From NCBI GenBank assembly GCA_018907035.1, contig JACCIC010000095.1, positions 1,380,001 through 1,444,000 of the forward strand: DNA of 64,000 nt. The letters run 5' to 3'. The stretch is from Sycobia sp. Sy_11. Its lineage: Eukaryota > Arthropoda > Insecta > Hymenoptera > Epichrysomallidae. The notes beneath the pieces are model-generated. The model was not told the DNA's origin. It made no database searches and saw nothing but the letters and a program-made list of their open reading frames with translations. Made by a program: the position numbers and the translations under genes. This document shows, one piece after another, positions 38,766 to 51,400 of the stretch; position 1 is the stretch's first letter, and every line of letters begins with the position of its first letter.

Positions 38766-39838
38766 GGAAAAAGAAGGCATTGAATGGGAAAAAACTTTAT
38801 ACAAACGTAAGTGTAAACTCTGAAATTATGAACGAGAATCGAGATCGAAATAAGACGAATGGCCTTCGGTGCTGGCACTGCTCTTCTTCTTCTTCTATTT
38901 TTTTTTTTTTTACTTCACGACACCTAATCATTATCATCTTTTTATTTCCTCTTTCTTTTTAAGTTTTATAAAGTTTATTTTTGTTTATTACGGCTAAGCA
39001 GTTGAGCCGAAATTCTTTCGGCATTCGCGAGTTTTATCAACTTAATGTAGAATGGAGTTACTAACGCAATGTAAAGGCGTCGATCTTTTTTATATTATAT
39101 TGTTATCATTTGTTTCTCGGCGAAGAAAATGAACTCGTTGGCGATAAATATATGCGATAAATTTTTACGCTTAAAGAAAGCAACGACGATTTCGCACGTG
39201 AAACCAAAAAAAAAAACAAAACAAAACAAAATAAACAAATAAATAAAAATATCTTGGAGCTCTCGCCACTCTGCTATTTTTTAAAAAGAAGCGTTAATTA
39301 TTATTGGATACCCTTTATTCTTTTAACGGTAGAATGAATTAATAGTCTTTTTGATCTGTCCTTCTTTATACCTTCTAAATATATGTATACGTTTTCATTA
39401 TTTTATAATAAATTTTGTATAGAAGGCAGAGTTGCCTTATTAGTCTATAATAAGCGATGCGAAAACGATGGTGTTCGAATACATTTTTAACGACAAAATA
39501 TTTTAGAGAACAAAGAGAGAAAAAAACTATAAAAATTGTTGAAAAAATGATGTGTATGTATACCTATTTTTAATGCAAGAGGAAGAGTATGCAAGTGCGT
39601 ATTATAAAATTTAATCGTGCGAAATCGTTGATATGTTTTACGCGCCTCTATATAGGAAATACCAATTATTTTGTAAATTATTCTTACGAAAAAATTGATA
39701 AGTAATTAACACGTGTTCCTTGAAACCGATCGATTCTCCTCTATTTTTTTTTTATTTAATTATAAAATGTAAATTAAAAAAAATGTTGTTTGCGGATAAT
39801 AACAAAAATTTATGGAAAAAAGAGAGTAGTAAGCGAAA

Positions 39839-39985
39839 TTTATTATTGATTTTATTATTATTATCACCGTCTTTATTATTACCATTATTTTTATTATTAT
39901 TATTAATATTATTATTATTTTTATTATTCTTATAATTATTACTACTACTACTATTATTATTAGATTTACTATTATTACTACAATT
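39839..39985. repeat. (TTA)n-type imperfect trinucleotide tract
   Basis: About 145 bp of TTA/TTG/ACT-type triplets. The Leu-rich and Asn-rich frames over it on the two strands are translations of the repeat. Confidence 0.85.
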
Positions 39986-42900
39986 ATAGCGAGAGTGATT
40001 GATAATCACATAAACCAGCAAATCATAGACGAGTAACAATAATATTGTAGAGGCAGAGCTTCACACGATAGAAAAAACATTATGTAAAACAAAGCAAGCA
40101 GTGGTACATTACAAGATATATCATTTAATAAAAAATAATTTTAACACATAAATTTGTAAATTTAAGCGCAGTTCTTAAGAAAATGTAAAAGTAATTAAAT
40201 GTAGATAAAAGATATATGTCGACAAAATAAGCGAGTAAAACAAAATGTTGATTGCGAGGAAACTCGAGTAAAAATACAGAAATACAAGAAAACCAGGACA
40301 GCATACCGTCACTACACAATTTAAAAAAATAATCTTATCCGATCCAATTTTTTGCTTTTAAAATAAAGCGACGAGATTCCGAAGTAAATATAAAGCTGTA
40401 AGTCGAATAAAATTAATGAAAAACATTTTACCGAACTATATTCAAGGTGCAACTATGACGGTAAATAATTTAAGAAATAAATGAATTAAATGATGAATTA
40501 AGAATGGCCACCAACACAATGGAACATAACTGTATCACATTTCGAGAAATATATGTATTTGTTATTGTTTTAATTGAAAAATCTCATGTTTTCCTTATTT
40601 ACCATCCACCTTATCAATAACCTTCCTAACAGATTTTAAATGTTAAATCTGAAAAATTCATTTTCTTTATGCACTACATAGAGCACGCTTAGACATACAT
40701 TAGAACATTTTTAGAAGTACTGACGAATTCATTTAATTAATTTAAAAATATTGAATAATTTATTAAAAGAAAGAAATTATCTCTTTTCATAAAAATTGTT
40801 CAATGAGAAGTAACAATAAAAAGGTTTCATTTCTGTAACATATAAAAACAAAAAAAAATTGTAAAAAAGTACTTGTAAAAAATCCAATCTGTAAATCACT
40901 CTTTACTGTTCATTATTTCGATATAATATTTAACAATTGCATACAATTTTTAAGAATACGAAATTATTTTCTATTTTTATTTAAAAATTTTTAACAAACA
41001 TATATTATTTTAAAAATATTGAAAATTTTCCGTAATAAACTCGAAAGCCCAGTAAGATTCTGTTGTCTAATTCTTCGATGTTGCTATAAACAAAAAATTC
41101 ACGTTATAACTTTACATCTCATAGATACCCAATAGTACTTGGGTTTTCACTACGTACACAATCCATCGAATTAAGAAGAAATACCATTTTATTGCTTATT
41201 TATTCCATTATTTATGTTGCATAATTATTTCGACAATTTGTCGAAATATTCAAAATTTTAAAGAAATATTTTGTCTAATCAATGCCACGGGAAGAATTAT
41301 GAATAAAAAAACCTTAGTACATATTCTTGTTTGTTACATCCTTTTACTTATTAAAAAAACTTTAAAGACTATAAAAATGAATGTTAGAGCATTATGTTAC
41401 GACACATTGTTAAGTTATTGCAAAAAGATTCGAACAAACGGCACCAACGATGGAATTGTGAAAAAAAACTCTGTTATAATTTTTATATCTATATAATTAT
41501 ATTTTTCCGTATAGATTCAACTAAAAAGTACTTCTTTGTTTTTCAATCTTTTTGAATCCTCAGTAATTTAGTTAATTAACTCACTGAGTTAAATTAAATG
41601 ACGTCGAAAGTTTGACCCTGTTAACGACATAGTCACATTTTTACTCTATGCGATGTAAGCCAAAAAGGGATCATAATATCCAGGACTCTTGCATAGAATT
41701 TGCTACAATTTAGCATACTCTCGTAAAAAGTAATGATTTTGGACCTGGCAGAAAACATCTTCGAAGTTTTCACGTGCAGCTTTTGTTCAATTAAGTAGAT
41801 CGTTAAAATGGAATACCGATTGTCGAAATGTATCTCAGACGAATAATATTTGTCAATACAATCAAACTGCAATTACTAGTTCAATATACATTGTTACAAT
41901 ATGAGTAAATGGATTTTTCATTGCGAAAATAAGAGATTGAAAAAATAAAACCTAATTCTTGTAAGGACAACAAGTATAAAAAAAATCTTTTAGATACATT
42001 TAGAACACAATTAAATGTTTCAACTCAGGGATGCATCACAAATTTTCTACAAAATATCAAATACAAGTTTAATTTCATTTTATTTTTACATATCAACTAT
42101 TTATTCAAGAGTATGAGCGAAAAAATATTTCTGTTCAAAGAATGTTCATAATTACAAAATGAAAATAATTATACAATAATCTGACAAATAGAAATTTGGT
42201 GCGTTCCGCTTTCGGACGTCTTGATGGGGAAGATGGCAGGTGATTATTATTTGAAATTATATGGATTTTTAATTTTATTTTTCTTTTCCCAAAAAATAAT
42301 AATTCTTGCATACTACTTATTATGTCAAATTCTTCAAATTTAGCTTATATCTTTGATATGTAAATTCATTTTCATCAAGCAGTTATAGATTCTATAATAT
42401 TCTGTTTAATAAAAATATAGCTCAGGAAAATACAATCGCTAGATTATTTCATAAGATATATTTTTAAAAAATAGTTTAAGTAGTTAATTATAATCCAATA
42501 TTTACCCTCGGCACTTAAATATGATATCTGATCGAGCATAGTACGTTTAAGATTAGACCACCTGTTTAAGAACAAAAGATGCAAAATGATTATTTTATAG
42601 TTTAATAACAAAATCCTTTAACGTACTTCATATAAATTAGAAGTCTCAAAATGTGAAATATATCTTGTTGAAAAACGTGCAGCGATTTGTCAACAACAAA
42701 CAAGCTGCTAAGGTACATACGTAATTCTTATTTGAACATTAATAAAACGTTTGTTCAATTTCATAAGTAAGACATAGAACATCATAATATTGAAAATAAC
42801 AATCAAACTCATATTCAAAAAGTTATATGTATCCCAACATTAAGTCTATCAATCCTATTTTAAAAAAAGATTGCATAATAAATAATTTTATTTTAGTCAA

Positions 42901-43495
42901 TAGCGTAAATTACAATTTTTTTAATATCATTTGGTTCCAAAATTATTTTACTAAAAAACTGAAAAAAAAACTGATATTTGATATAAAATCACATGTTTAG
43001 ATTCTAATAAAACATGGGACAAACGTATCTAAAAAATAAAGAAAAAATATCATATAAACATAAATATGATGTAAAATGAAAAAAACGCGAGCCCAACTTC
43101 TAGTATTCAATACTAGAATAAGCGAACGCAAATTATGGTTAGTAGCTAAATGTAACAGGTCATTTTATTTAAATAAATGAGGGTGATCGTACATTCTATA
43201 TATATATGAAAATGTTCTGGAAATATTTGAGCTGTTATATAACAAAATAAATTTTCAAATTAAAATTTTGAATATCCAAACTCTTCGACTCGTGCAATTT
43301 AATAGATTTAATTATTATTTAATTTGTTTTGTAACAAACAAGATATTAGATTCTTACTTTTACTTAAATGCTTATGTTACCATCCGGATCACAAGGGTAC
43401 AGAATAATCTTAAAGTACTAAATAATGATCAATTATATAAGTATAATAGTAATAATCATAATTTTTGTTTGCGTTGGATAGTGGAAAGTTCATCC
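39986..43495. other. AT-rich gene desert
   Basis: No coding sequence recognised. It includes a perfect 10-bp inverted repeat around one base (41,227-41,247, ATTTCGACAA arms) and one copy of a dispersed repeat at 42,534-42,565. Confidence 0.6.
42534..42565 (-). repeat. Dispersed repeat copy A
   Basis: On the minus strand it reads ACAGGTGGTCTAATCTTAAA and continues CGTACTATGC. It matches the copies at 63,065-63,096 (few mismatches) and 63,527-63,548. The family is unknown. Confidence 0.6.
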
Positions 43496-44990
43496 GACAA
43501 GTGAGTTAATTGACGACCTAGAGCTCTCGTATCTAGTAGCTACCGCAGCAAGTGCCTTCCGACCCTCGGATTTGATATTTCTGAGTTCTATCAGCACCTC
43601 ATCCGATTTGACTTCCGGATGAACCTTACAGCTGCACCCGAATCCTCAAGTTTGACGCAGTCCCTAATGATCTTCATTACTTCTGTATATTACTTCCCTT
43701 GCGCTGGCTTGATGACAATCGCATCAAGCTTTGTTCTCTTCTTCTGGACTTTCTTTGACCGGGTATTCTCCAGCTAAGACGTGCGCTTTTTCTCTGGAGG
43801 TTTTGCTTTTTTTCTCCTTAGTACCTCGATCCAACCCCATTTCTTCATATTATCTTGTATGGAGTCCTCTTCTTTCTTATTTTTCGTAAACACAGATAAT
43901 CTGTCCGAAGACTAATTACTGCGGCAGGCCACTTTCCGCCGATCATTTCTTGCTGCTAGATTGGCGTGGAGAATAAACTTCCCTTTTACCTTTTTTCTCG
44001 CCTGTGCTGCATTTCGACCGCGTTTGACAGGCCTTCTTTTATATTTTTTTTTAATATTTGGCTGACTTTTTAGAATCTTTTCCATGTCTCTAACCAATTG
44101 GCCAAGTTGGAGTAATATCTCCTCCTAGCTCAACTGGGCCATTCTCAGCTGACTGTTGAGTGAACTACCTGTAATGTTGACCGTCGCACTAGGCAGGTGG
44201 CCTACTGGTATGGTCGAGGAGCCGGGAAAATCCATTGACTCTACAAAGCCAAATGTAGCTGATACTCGGAAATCTGCTTTAATTTCTTTAGCTTCTTCCA
44301 TTTCTTCATTTTTTGTGTCTTATACGTGTTATATTTATGATAGACAGGAGGCTCACTAGTTCGAGGGTCCGGGTTGATGTCTTGAATTTCTCCATTATCC
44401 AAGTTCTCCTACATATCGGTGGCCTCGGCCGTTCGCCCCTTGCGTCTCACAACAAGGTCTCATCGGTTCGACATACGGCACTACTACAAGATGCGAGATT
44501 TGACGCTACCAGAAAATAAATTAAAAAATAAAAAAGGCCTGGCGACGCTCAACTAATGTGTGGGGACAGCCTCCCATGTTGGCTAGACTATGTGCGGGCC
44601 TCCTATTACTGACAGCCCAGGAGTGTCATCTGGTTTTACGACTGCACCCTCCAGTAAGGAGCGCACATATATATGACTTGATCCCCTCTGAACTAACCTC
44701 GTCCTAGAACCAATAAGCACTGCGTCTGTGAGTATTCAAGGTGATTCGAATTTGGTCTCATTCACACGTGAGAGTTGTCCGTTTATATAACCTCCCCTAC
44801 ATTCATCATCCGCTTGGAAGATGCCCGTGTCTATAACCACCATCTTCATACATGAAAGATACGTGTTTATAGGGTCCCCGATACATTCTCGGGCTTGAAT
44901 ACGTTAAAATATGTTAGTGTGTATACATATGTTAGTATGTTAGTGTAAAGCATGTTAGTGTGTAGGTGATGAGTGGTTATATGGACGAGC
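43496..44990 (-). mobile_element. Decayed non-LTR retrotransposon fragment (gag and 5' region)
   Basis: Read on the minus strand, the 44,300-43,500 interval encodes a broken gag-like protein. It has a Lys/Arg-rich block (KYKRRPVKRGRNAAQARKK), then AIVIKPAQGK, EVMKIIRDCVKLEDSGAAVR and, after a frame change, EVLIELRNIKSEGRKALAA. The KPAEGK-type followed by VLIEL-type pattern is typical of ORF1 in insect R1/I/Jockey-group LINEs. Stops interrupt it at 44125-44127 and 43690-43692. The zinc knuckles and all of ORF2 are missing. GC content is higher than in the flanks. The 44,520-44,990 part is probable 5' UTR, ending in loose GTTAGTGT repeats. Confidence 0.6.
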
Positions 44991-46096
44991 TAATGTTTTC
45001 ATGTATTAACATTTTCATGTATTTTAGTTCTTTTTGAGCTCTGGTTATTTTTCGCTATCTTTTCGATGTATTTTCATTATCTGCATTCATAAATAAATGT
45101 AAATATTTCATAAAAAAAAAATTCATGCTTGTTTTTATTTCCTTTTCAAACCATCACCTCTCTTGACTAAAATAGTAGGGCTGAGTAGGCCGGGCGTATG
45201 AGTTTAGAATGAAAATAAATTTTAATCCAAACTGTTTTAATTGTGTGAGGTTAAAGCTTTTTAAAGATCATAGAGCTAATTAATATTCCAATGGAAATAT
45301 TACAAAAATTGTACGATAAATTTTATAGAGCGAAATTAGATTTTTAATTGAAATAATTAATTCTTTCTTGTCATGTATTGCTGTTTAACAAAAAAATCAA
45401 TTTTTTTAATTGCACACTTCAAGGAAAACTTGCTAAAGTTGTGAAAATAATATGAATATAAGTTAACCATTAAAAAACTAATTGAAACAAATCTATCTTT
45501 TACTGTCATGTATGGTGACCTTTTTAGGCGAGAATAAAGACACACATTTGAAACCATTAAAAACTAACGTAATGCGCAAGAATTTATGAGTTACGATAGA
45601 CTTGTTTATATCCAACGGGAGACGTCAGTCGGCGATGCTGAAAAACCAAAAAATGCACGTGATTCTATAGTTAATAAGCCATCGATATGGTAATGTAAAG
45701 GTGCGTTGCTGTATTCTATCACGTACTTTATCGCTGCAATTATAATATCCCATTTTACCAAATGAGAAACGTTTGCACTTGGCGTTAATTATTCCAACTT
45801 GTCTGTCGATCGTCATCGAGATAAGTAAAGGATATTGTTGCGCCAGCATCAACAAAATTTGACAAAACCGTTCGTTATTTTTGTGATAAATATCAAGGCC
45901 TAAGCGGTAACTGTGTTTGTCTCGTAAGGTGGCACGGGCGTAATTGAAGCTACTGGAAAATTACACACAAACAGTCACGAATGTTTTACTAAAGAAATCT
46001 TTAAATTTTGGAGGAAAAAAACCATGAAACTGTCGTTGACGATGCTATTTTTGAGAAAAAAACATTTCTGGTTAACAATCGAAATAACGCGTAACA

Positions 46097-46145
46097 TTAC
46101 TGCAATATTACGACAATATTACCGCAATATTTTAGCAATTCACAA
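46097..46145. repeat. 11-bp CAATATT tandem repeat
   Basis: Four units of about 11 bp, each containing GCAATATT or ACAATATT. A further TGCAATATTGTTG lies about 60 bp downstream. Confidence 0.6.
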
Positions 46146-47959
46146 GGAAATTTCGATTACAGGAATTTGTGACAATAATGCAGCAAAGTTCATTGCGATG
46201 TTTCTGCAATATTGTTGTGATTGGTTAATTCATTGATTGATTACGGCACTATTAGCGAAAACTGTTGCATTAATGAAAAAATAATTTGTCATCTTGTAGA
46301 ATTCTCATACTATGAAAATAATTCTCAGCTTCATAAACTAATCGACGGTTTGTTGTCCACTTGCCGGAAAAAAACCTTCGTATTAATTGAACTTTTATAT
46401 CACAGCATAATATTTTGTGTATCAATATATAAAAATTTTATAGATTTTGTTTTAAATCATTTAAATGATAAACAGTCGGGATTAGTTAAAACAGATATTG
46501 AATGACCTACGCAAGAAATTGTATTTTCACACTTTAGTCTTATATCTGGTAATTTATATGGAAAATAAAAATAAAATTGATAAGACTTGAAATATTGAAA
46601 TAGGATTCAAAAATTATTAAAGAAACACATTATTATAAAAATCTAATTATTCTAACATTTTTTTGATTCGGGAGTCTAACTACCTTAAGGGCGATTATGC
46701 CTTACAGAAGCATTAAATTCTGGGTTAAAAAAGCATTATGCAAGATATTACTTTCTTACGAAAAAAAAAAATTAACTACCGAGGAAACTTATAAACGTAT
46801 AAAATACCGCGCAATTGGAGGCCTATATGTCGAAGAAAAAGATGCAGTTCGTATTTTTTGTCTGAAATAAAGAATTACAATAAGTTTCTCATGTTTGTAC
46901 ATATTTGCATTATTTATACAATTATTAAACGAAGTAAAATAAAATACGAAATTAAGAAATTTTAAATTATTGTAACTTGCATAAAAACGTATTTTTAAGA
47001 GAAACATAACCACTATAACTATGATAACTTAAGACAGTTTTCTGCTCCAAGACATAAAAAAGGCTAATTTTGAAAGACTTACATTAATAATAAAAAATTA
47101 ATACTCATCAGCTTTTCCTGATCGGAATTTTATGAATTGACTAAAGCAATAATAGCAAGTTGATTTCTTCTTTAAAAAGTAAATTGTAAACTTAAATCCC
47201 GCCATGAACAAGAGATAAACATGTCTAGTATTCACCTTTTTTGCTAACCATAATAAAAAGGTCAAGATTCAATTTGTAAAAAACATCTATTAAAAATTTG
47301 AAAAAAATTATGAAAGATTAAAAAAAAATTCATCGTAGTATCGTCAATATACTTATATAAATGAAGTTATCACATAATTGTCTGGATTGTTGGATCTAAT
47401 GTATTTACCATTCGTATTATATATTTATGAATTTTTTAATGATTGTTATTATAGCAATTTGATCCGGAGTTACTCCGCTAATGGCAACGCAGAATATTAA
47501 TAATTAGGGCTTTAAATTGATAAAATATGTAAATATATTATAATATATACAAAAAAGAGTGTCTATTTTTTCTAATGCGTATCCGGATTAAGTATAATCC
47601 GAATTCAGCATGAAGAAAATAATTTTGAAAAATTACGTAAATCTACAGATAATGTGGATAAATCTGCAAGATATACAGATGTTTTCGTTTTATCAGTTTC
47701 TTTAATTTAAAGTGACTCCATTGATTCTTGAATAATCTTGGCAACGACGTAAAAGAAATTTGTATGATATATATTAAGTATTCAGATTTCAATTTCTGTA
47801 GGATAAGTTTATTAATGAAGGATCATTTTAATATCAAGAGAGTAATGCTTGAAGGAAAAACGGTTTAGATGAATAAAGCTATAACTGATTAAGGTTAGGA
47901 TTTGACGGATTAAATTAGTTGATGTATTTGTAATATGTAACATTGACTAAATGTATTTA

Positions 47960-47962
<3 letters not shown>

Positions 47963-48009
<47 letters not shown>
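47963..48009. repeat. (TA)n microsatellite
   Basis: About 23 perfect units. Confidence 0.95.
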
Positions 48010-48011
<2 letters not shown>

Positions 48012-48308
48012 GTATTTTGAAAATCAATTGAAATATGTAATATTTTTGTAGAAGCGCAGGGTCCCTGCACAATTCCATCGGGGCTCCCACTTGGTACGTT
48101 CATACACGACAGAGCCACCTTGACAGGTGGTCTTATTTACATAAAGCACGTATATTAGAGTTTTTCAAGATACACTTATATTAATGAACATAGAATAAAT
48201 TACTAGGAATAATACTATAGCCATACGAATTTAAAGATACAATTGTCTTTTATCTATAAAATCTATGATTAATTATCAGATAAAATAATTATAATGAGTT
48301 ACAATTAG

Positions 48309-48345
48309 TATATACAGTGAATGGTATTGTAGTCTCGTAACAGTT
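48309..48345 (+). promoter_or_regulatory. Candidate core promoter of protease homologue 1
   Basis: A TATATACA box at 48309-48316 lies 33 bp before the A of an ACAGTT initiator (A at 48342), which is 63 bp before the ATG. Spacing matches the better promoter of the downstream paralogue (32 bp and 58 bp). Confidence 0.4.
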
Positions 48346-48404
48346 TTACAATATAGAGCTCAATGCAATTATAAAAAAAAAAAAGAAAAACGACAAAAAA
48401 AAAC

Positions 48405-48468
48405 ATGTTTCGGTATAATTTCCTTTCAATCTTTTTCGTATTGTCAATCGCATACGTGGTTAACTGCT
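48405..48468 (+). CDS. Protease homologue 1 exon 1 (signal peptide)
   Basis: Starts at ATG 48405, 21 codons plus one base, donor GTAAGT at 48469 (phase 1). The hydrophobic core FLSIFFVLSIAYVV is a clear signal sequence. Length and phase are identical to exon 1 of the paralogue. Confidence 0.75.
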
Positions 48469-51400
48469 GTAAGTGTTTAATTGCTGGATATTATTGAGTT
48501 CCAATTCTTGATCATTTGAGATCAGAAAATTTTTTTTACTTAATTTTAAGATCTTATTTAATCAATATGACCTTTAGCCTCTCTATGAAACAAGTTGTTT
48601 CCAGCAGACGAAATGAGGGTTCTAGTTCGAAAAATTTACATTTTTAATTGAAATTTGACATTTTTATTTAAAATTTTTTTATTATATTGATGGTAATAAA
48701 CTATGTACAATTCATAATCATTGAGGAAAAAATGACCGCACTCTTTAATTGTCCATCAAAACTTGTGATATTATTTCAAACTTTGTTGTCAAAATTATTT
48801 ACAGAAAAGTTTTTTAAAGTAACATGAATTTTCTTTTAAAAAATTTGGTCAGTATTAATAATTTTAATTGCAGATTTGTTTTTAAATTTCAATCATTCAA
48901 TTGAATTATAAATAAACTTATAACCATTATGCATCAGTAATATATAATTAATTACATGTGTTTGACAATATTGCAATTAATATTTTTATCTTAATGCCAT
49001 TTTCATTGGTCATATTCACTGGATTTTTATTATTATTTATTAATATCTTAATAAATGTTGATCAGCATTTTCATCATCAGTTTCATTTTACTTTATGAAA
49101 CCAAAAAGTTAATCTGAATATTACGTGCAAGTTTCTTAGATTTTAACATTCTTGAAATCTTATGTTAACATATAAAAAATATTAAACGTTAAATCTTTAA
49201 AAAAATACTCGTGATACTGATACGTGATACGTTATCTATGCAAATTCCGATAGATTAAGAAGAAACAGATAATAATCCTATGCGTCTTCGCTTATTGTTA
49301 ACCATACTTTATTTTCAGCTTTGATTGCGGAAGGTATGATAGGCGGATATCAAGCCGAGCAGTACGATTTCACTTATCAAGTTGCGATTTTAGCCCACAA
49401 AAACTTCTCGACTAAGGATATTCTGATCGGCAGTGGCGCCATCATCGGCGACAGTCATGTATTAACAGTAGCAACTTCCTTCATCAATGAAAAGTATGAT
49501 TTAAGAATGTATTCGTTTCTGGTCGAGGCCAATACTGTTGATTTTAAATACATGTCATTCGTTCGAAGGAACATTAGTGAAATTTATATTCCCGATATAA
49601 ATTTACCTATGATGTACAGAGATATCGCAGTGGTTAAAGTAAGTCAGATAATGAGCATTTGCTTTTTGTTTAATTTATTCTGTAAATCTGCAAATTTTTC
49701 CAGCGTAAAAAATAGAGGCTCGTTCATAAATATATACGTATCACTGTGTCGGCATATAGCTGACAGTTAATAATTTGGTACCATCCAAGTACAAGTTTCT
49801 TTATTTACCTTGATTTATATATTTGGAATATTATTGAGTATCGCATTATCAGGTTCTAATGAGTTTTCTATTCATTGATTTATTCTTTTCAAAATAAATT
49901 TCTTCAAACACTATAGATGTTGCACTACAGACCTTCCTACAGGTAATTTATGACCTATCATTCGTAGTCTGAATTTATCGTTATATAATTATGAGTCGCT
50001 TTTTGGCTGATTTCATTGCAATCTGTGTTCCCCTAAATTTCTTTGATAATGATTGCATATAAACAACATCTGATCATTTTTGTTATGCATCTATCCAAAC
50101 AATATATAGGTTGATGTAGCTAGTTTAATTATCATGTAATGATCTTTTCAGAAGTAGTTCGATATTGAAAGAAATATCCAACCTTGTTAATTCTTTGATT
50201 TTATTTGCTCTAGCACAATTGAAATTCTTGTTCTTCAATTTTTGCTTGGATTTTTTGAATATAAGTTCATCTTTATCTGTATTTTACAGATTACACGTAC
50301 ATCACAATTATTCTTATGATAGTTTTACCATTCTTAGAATAAGCGGCCTTGGTCCGTTCTTAAAACTTTTATCTAATTTCATTGTAATACGTCTTTGCTA
50401 TTCTGCATCTTTCTAAATCTATAATCGGGAGCTTTATTCCATATAATATGATCCAATAAGTAATCGTCAATAAGGTTTAAATATAGTGATTGATATGTTT
50501 AGCAATTTTTCGGAAGTCTTTTGACCGTATGGGAAAATTGTTTTCGAGTATTAAATCCAAAAGAGGTACAAAGTAAAAAAGAAACTTAACACCGTAAATT
50601 ATAAACATATCCAATCATATCAATAACCTAATAAAGGGAACCATTAGCCTAAGAAATATTTGATCTTATAAGCAGATGGTGGACCTTGCAAAGCTCAATT
50701 TTACATTTTGAAGACTTTATTGGAGTAGACGCACTGAAAAGAAATAAAATGCTTTTTCGTGCACAGTTGTTTACTAGATATCGATGAAAAAATGAAATAG
50801 ATAACGTGAAAATGATGTGATATGATTTTGACGGAGTTAACTATTTTGTGAACAATAAAGTCATCTTCTTATGTGAATGTTTCACTTGGAAAAATATAGT
50901 CAATTGCTTTACACCTAAGATGACGAAAAAGTCCTAGCAATACTCAGATATCTTTCTAGAAGAACCAAGGATTATTCTATTTTCTAGCAAACATCTGGCG
51001 TGAATCTTCTGAGATTTATCGAGGATTATTTACAATGATCATATTCAGAAAATAATTAAGTTCCCAATGATTGTTGATAAAGAATCTATCGTTTAATCAT
51101 AGCTCTAATACAAGTACATCAAGAATACTCCTCTATAGTAAATCTCATTTATATCAGCAACTAATAAAGTAACACTAGTCCCCTTGCAGACAAGCTTGTA
51201 AGAACTAATTACTAGTAAATATTAAGAATTGAAGTATAGAATTTAGATTTTCAGAATCATTACAAACTCCACGTTGTCAATTTTAATGTACTATAATTTA
51301 CTTAGAAAATACTTATTTGTAATATTTCATCTAACTTCTAACTTTAAACTACTTTAGCCAACAATCATTTGTATTTTATGGTGGAGATTCTGTATTTTGC

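Larger units (their letters stand above)
34287..39500 (+). other. Probable Pdp1 3' UTR and downstream DNA
   Basis: The first 700 bp are GC-rich (with a (CT)n array at about 34,835-34,872) and the rest AT-rich. AATAAA poly(A) signals are at 34479, 36611, 36710 and 37861. A (GA)n array lies at about 35,693-35,722 and an (ATT)n tract at about 36,326-36,400. A PAR-type site lies at 36020. No further coding sequence recognised. The end of the transcript cannot be fixed without RNA data. Confidence 0.5.
44991..48300. other. AT-rich intergenic DNA with small repeats
   Basis: A minus-strand frame at 45625-45855 (76 codons) has codon-like composition but no recognised family. An 11-bp CAATATT-type repeat lies at about 46,097-46,145, a (TA)n array at 47963-48009, and a weak dispersed-repeat match at 48098-48134. 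No gene called. Confidence 0.5.

Noticed and set aside
41227..41247. Perfect inverted repeat as a terminator or hairpin RNA
   Set aside because: A 21-bp palindrome alone in AT-rich DNA is too short for a microRNA precursor and has no supporting context.
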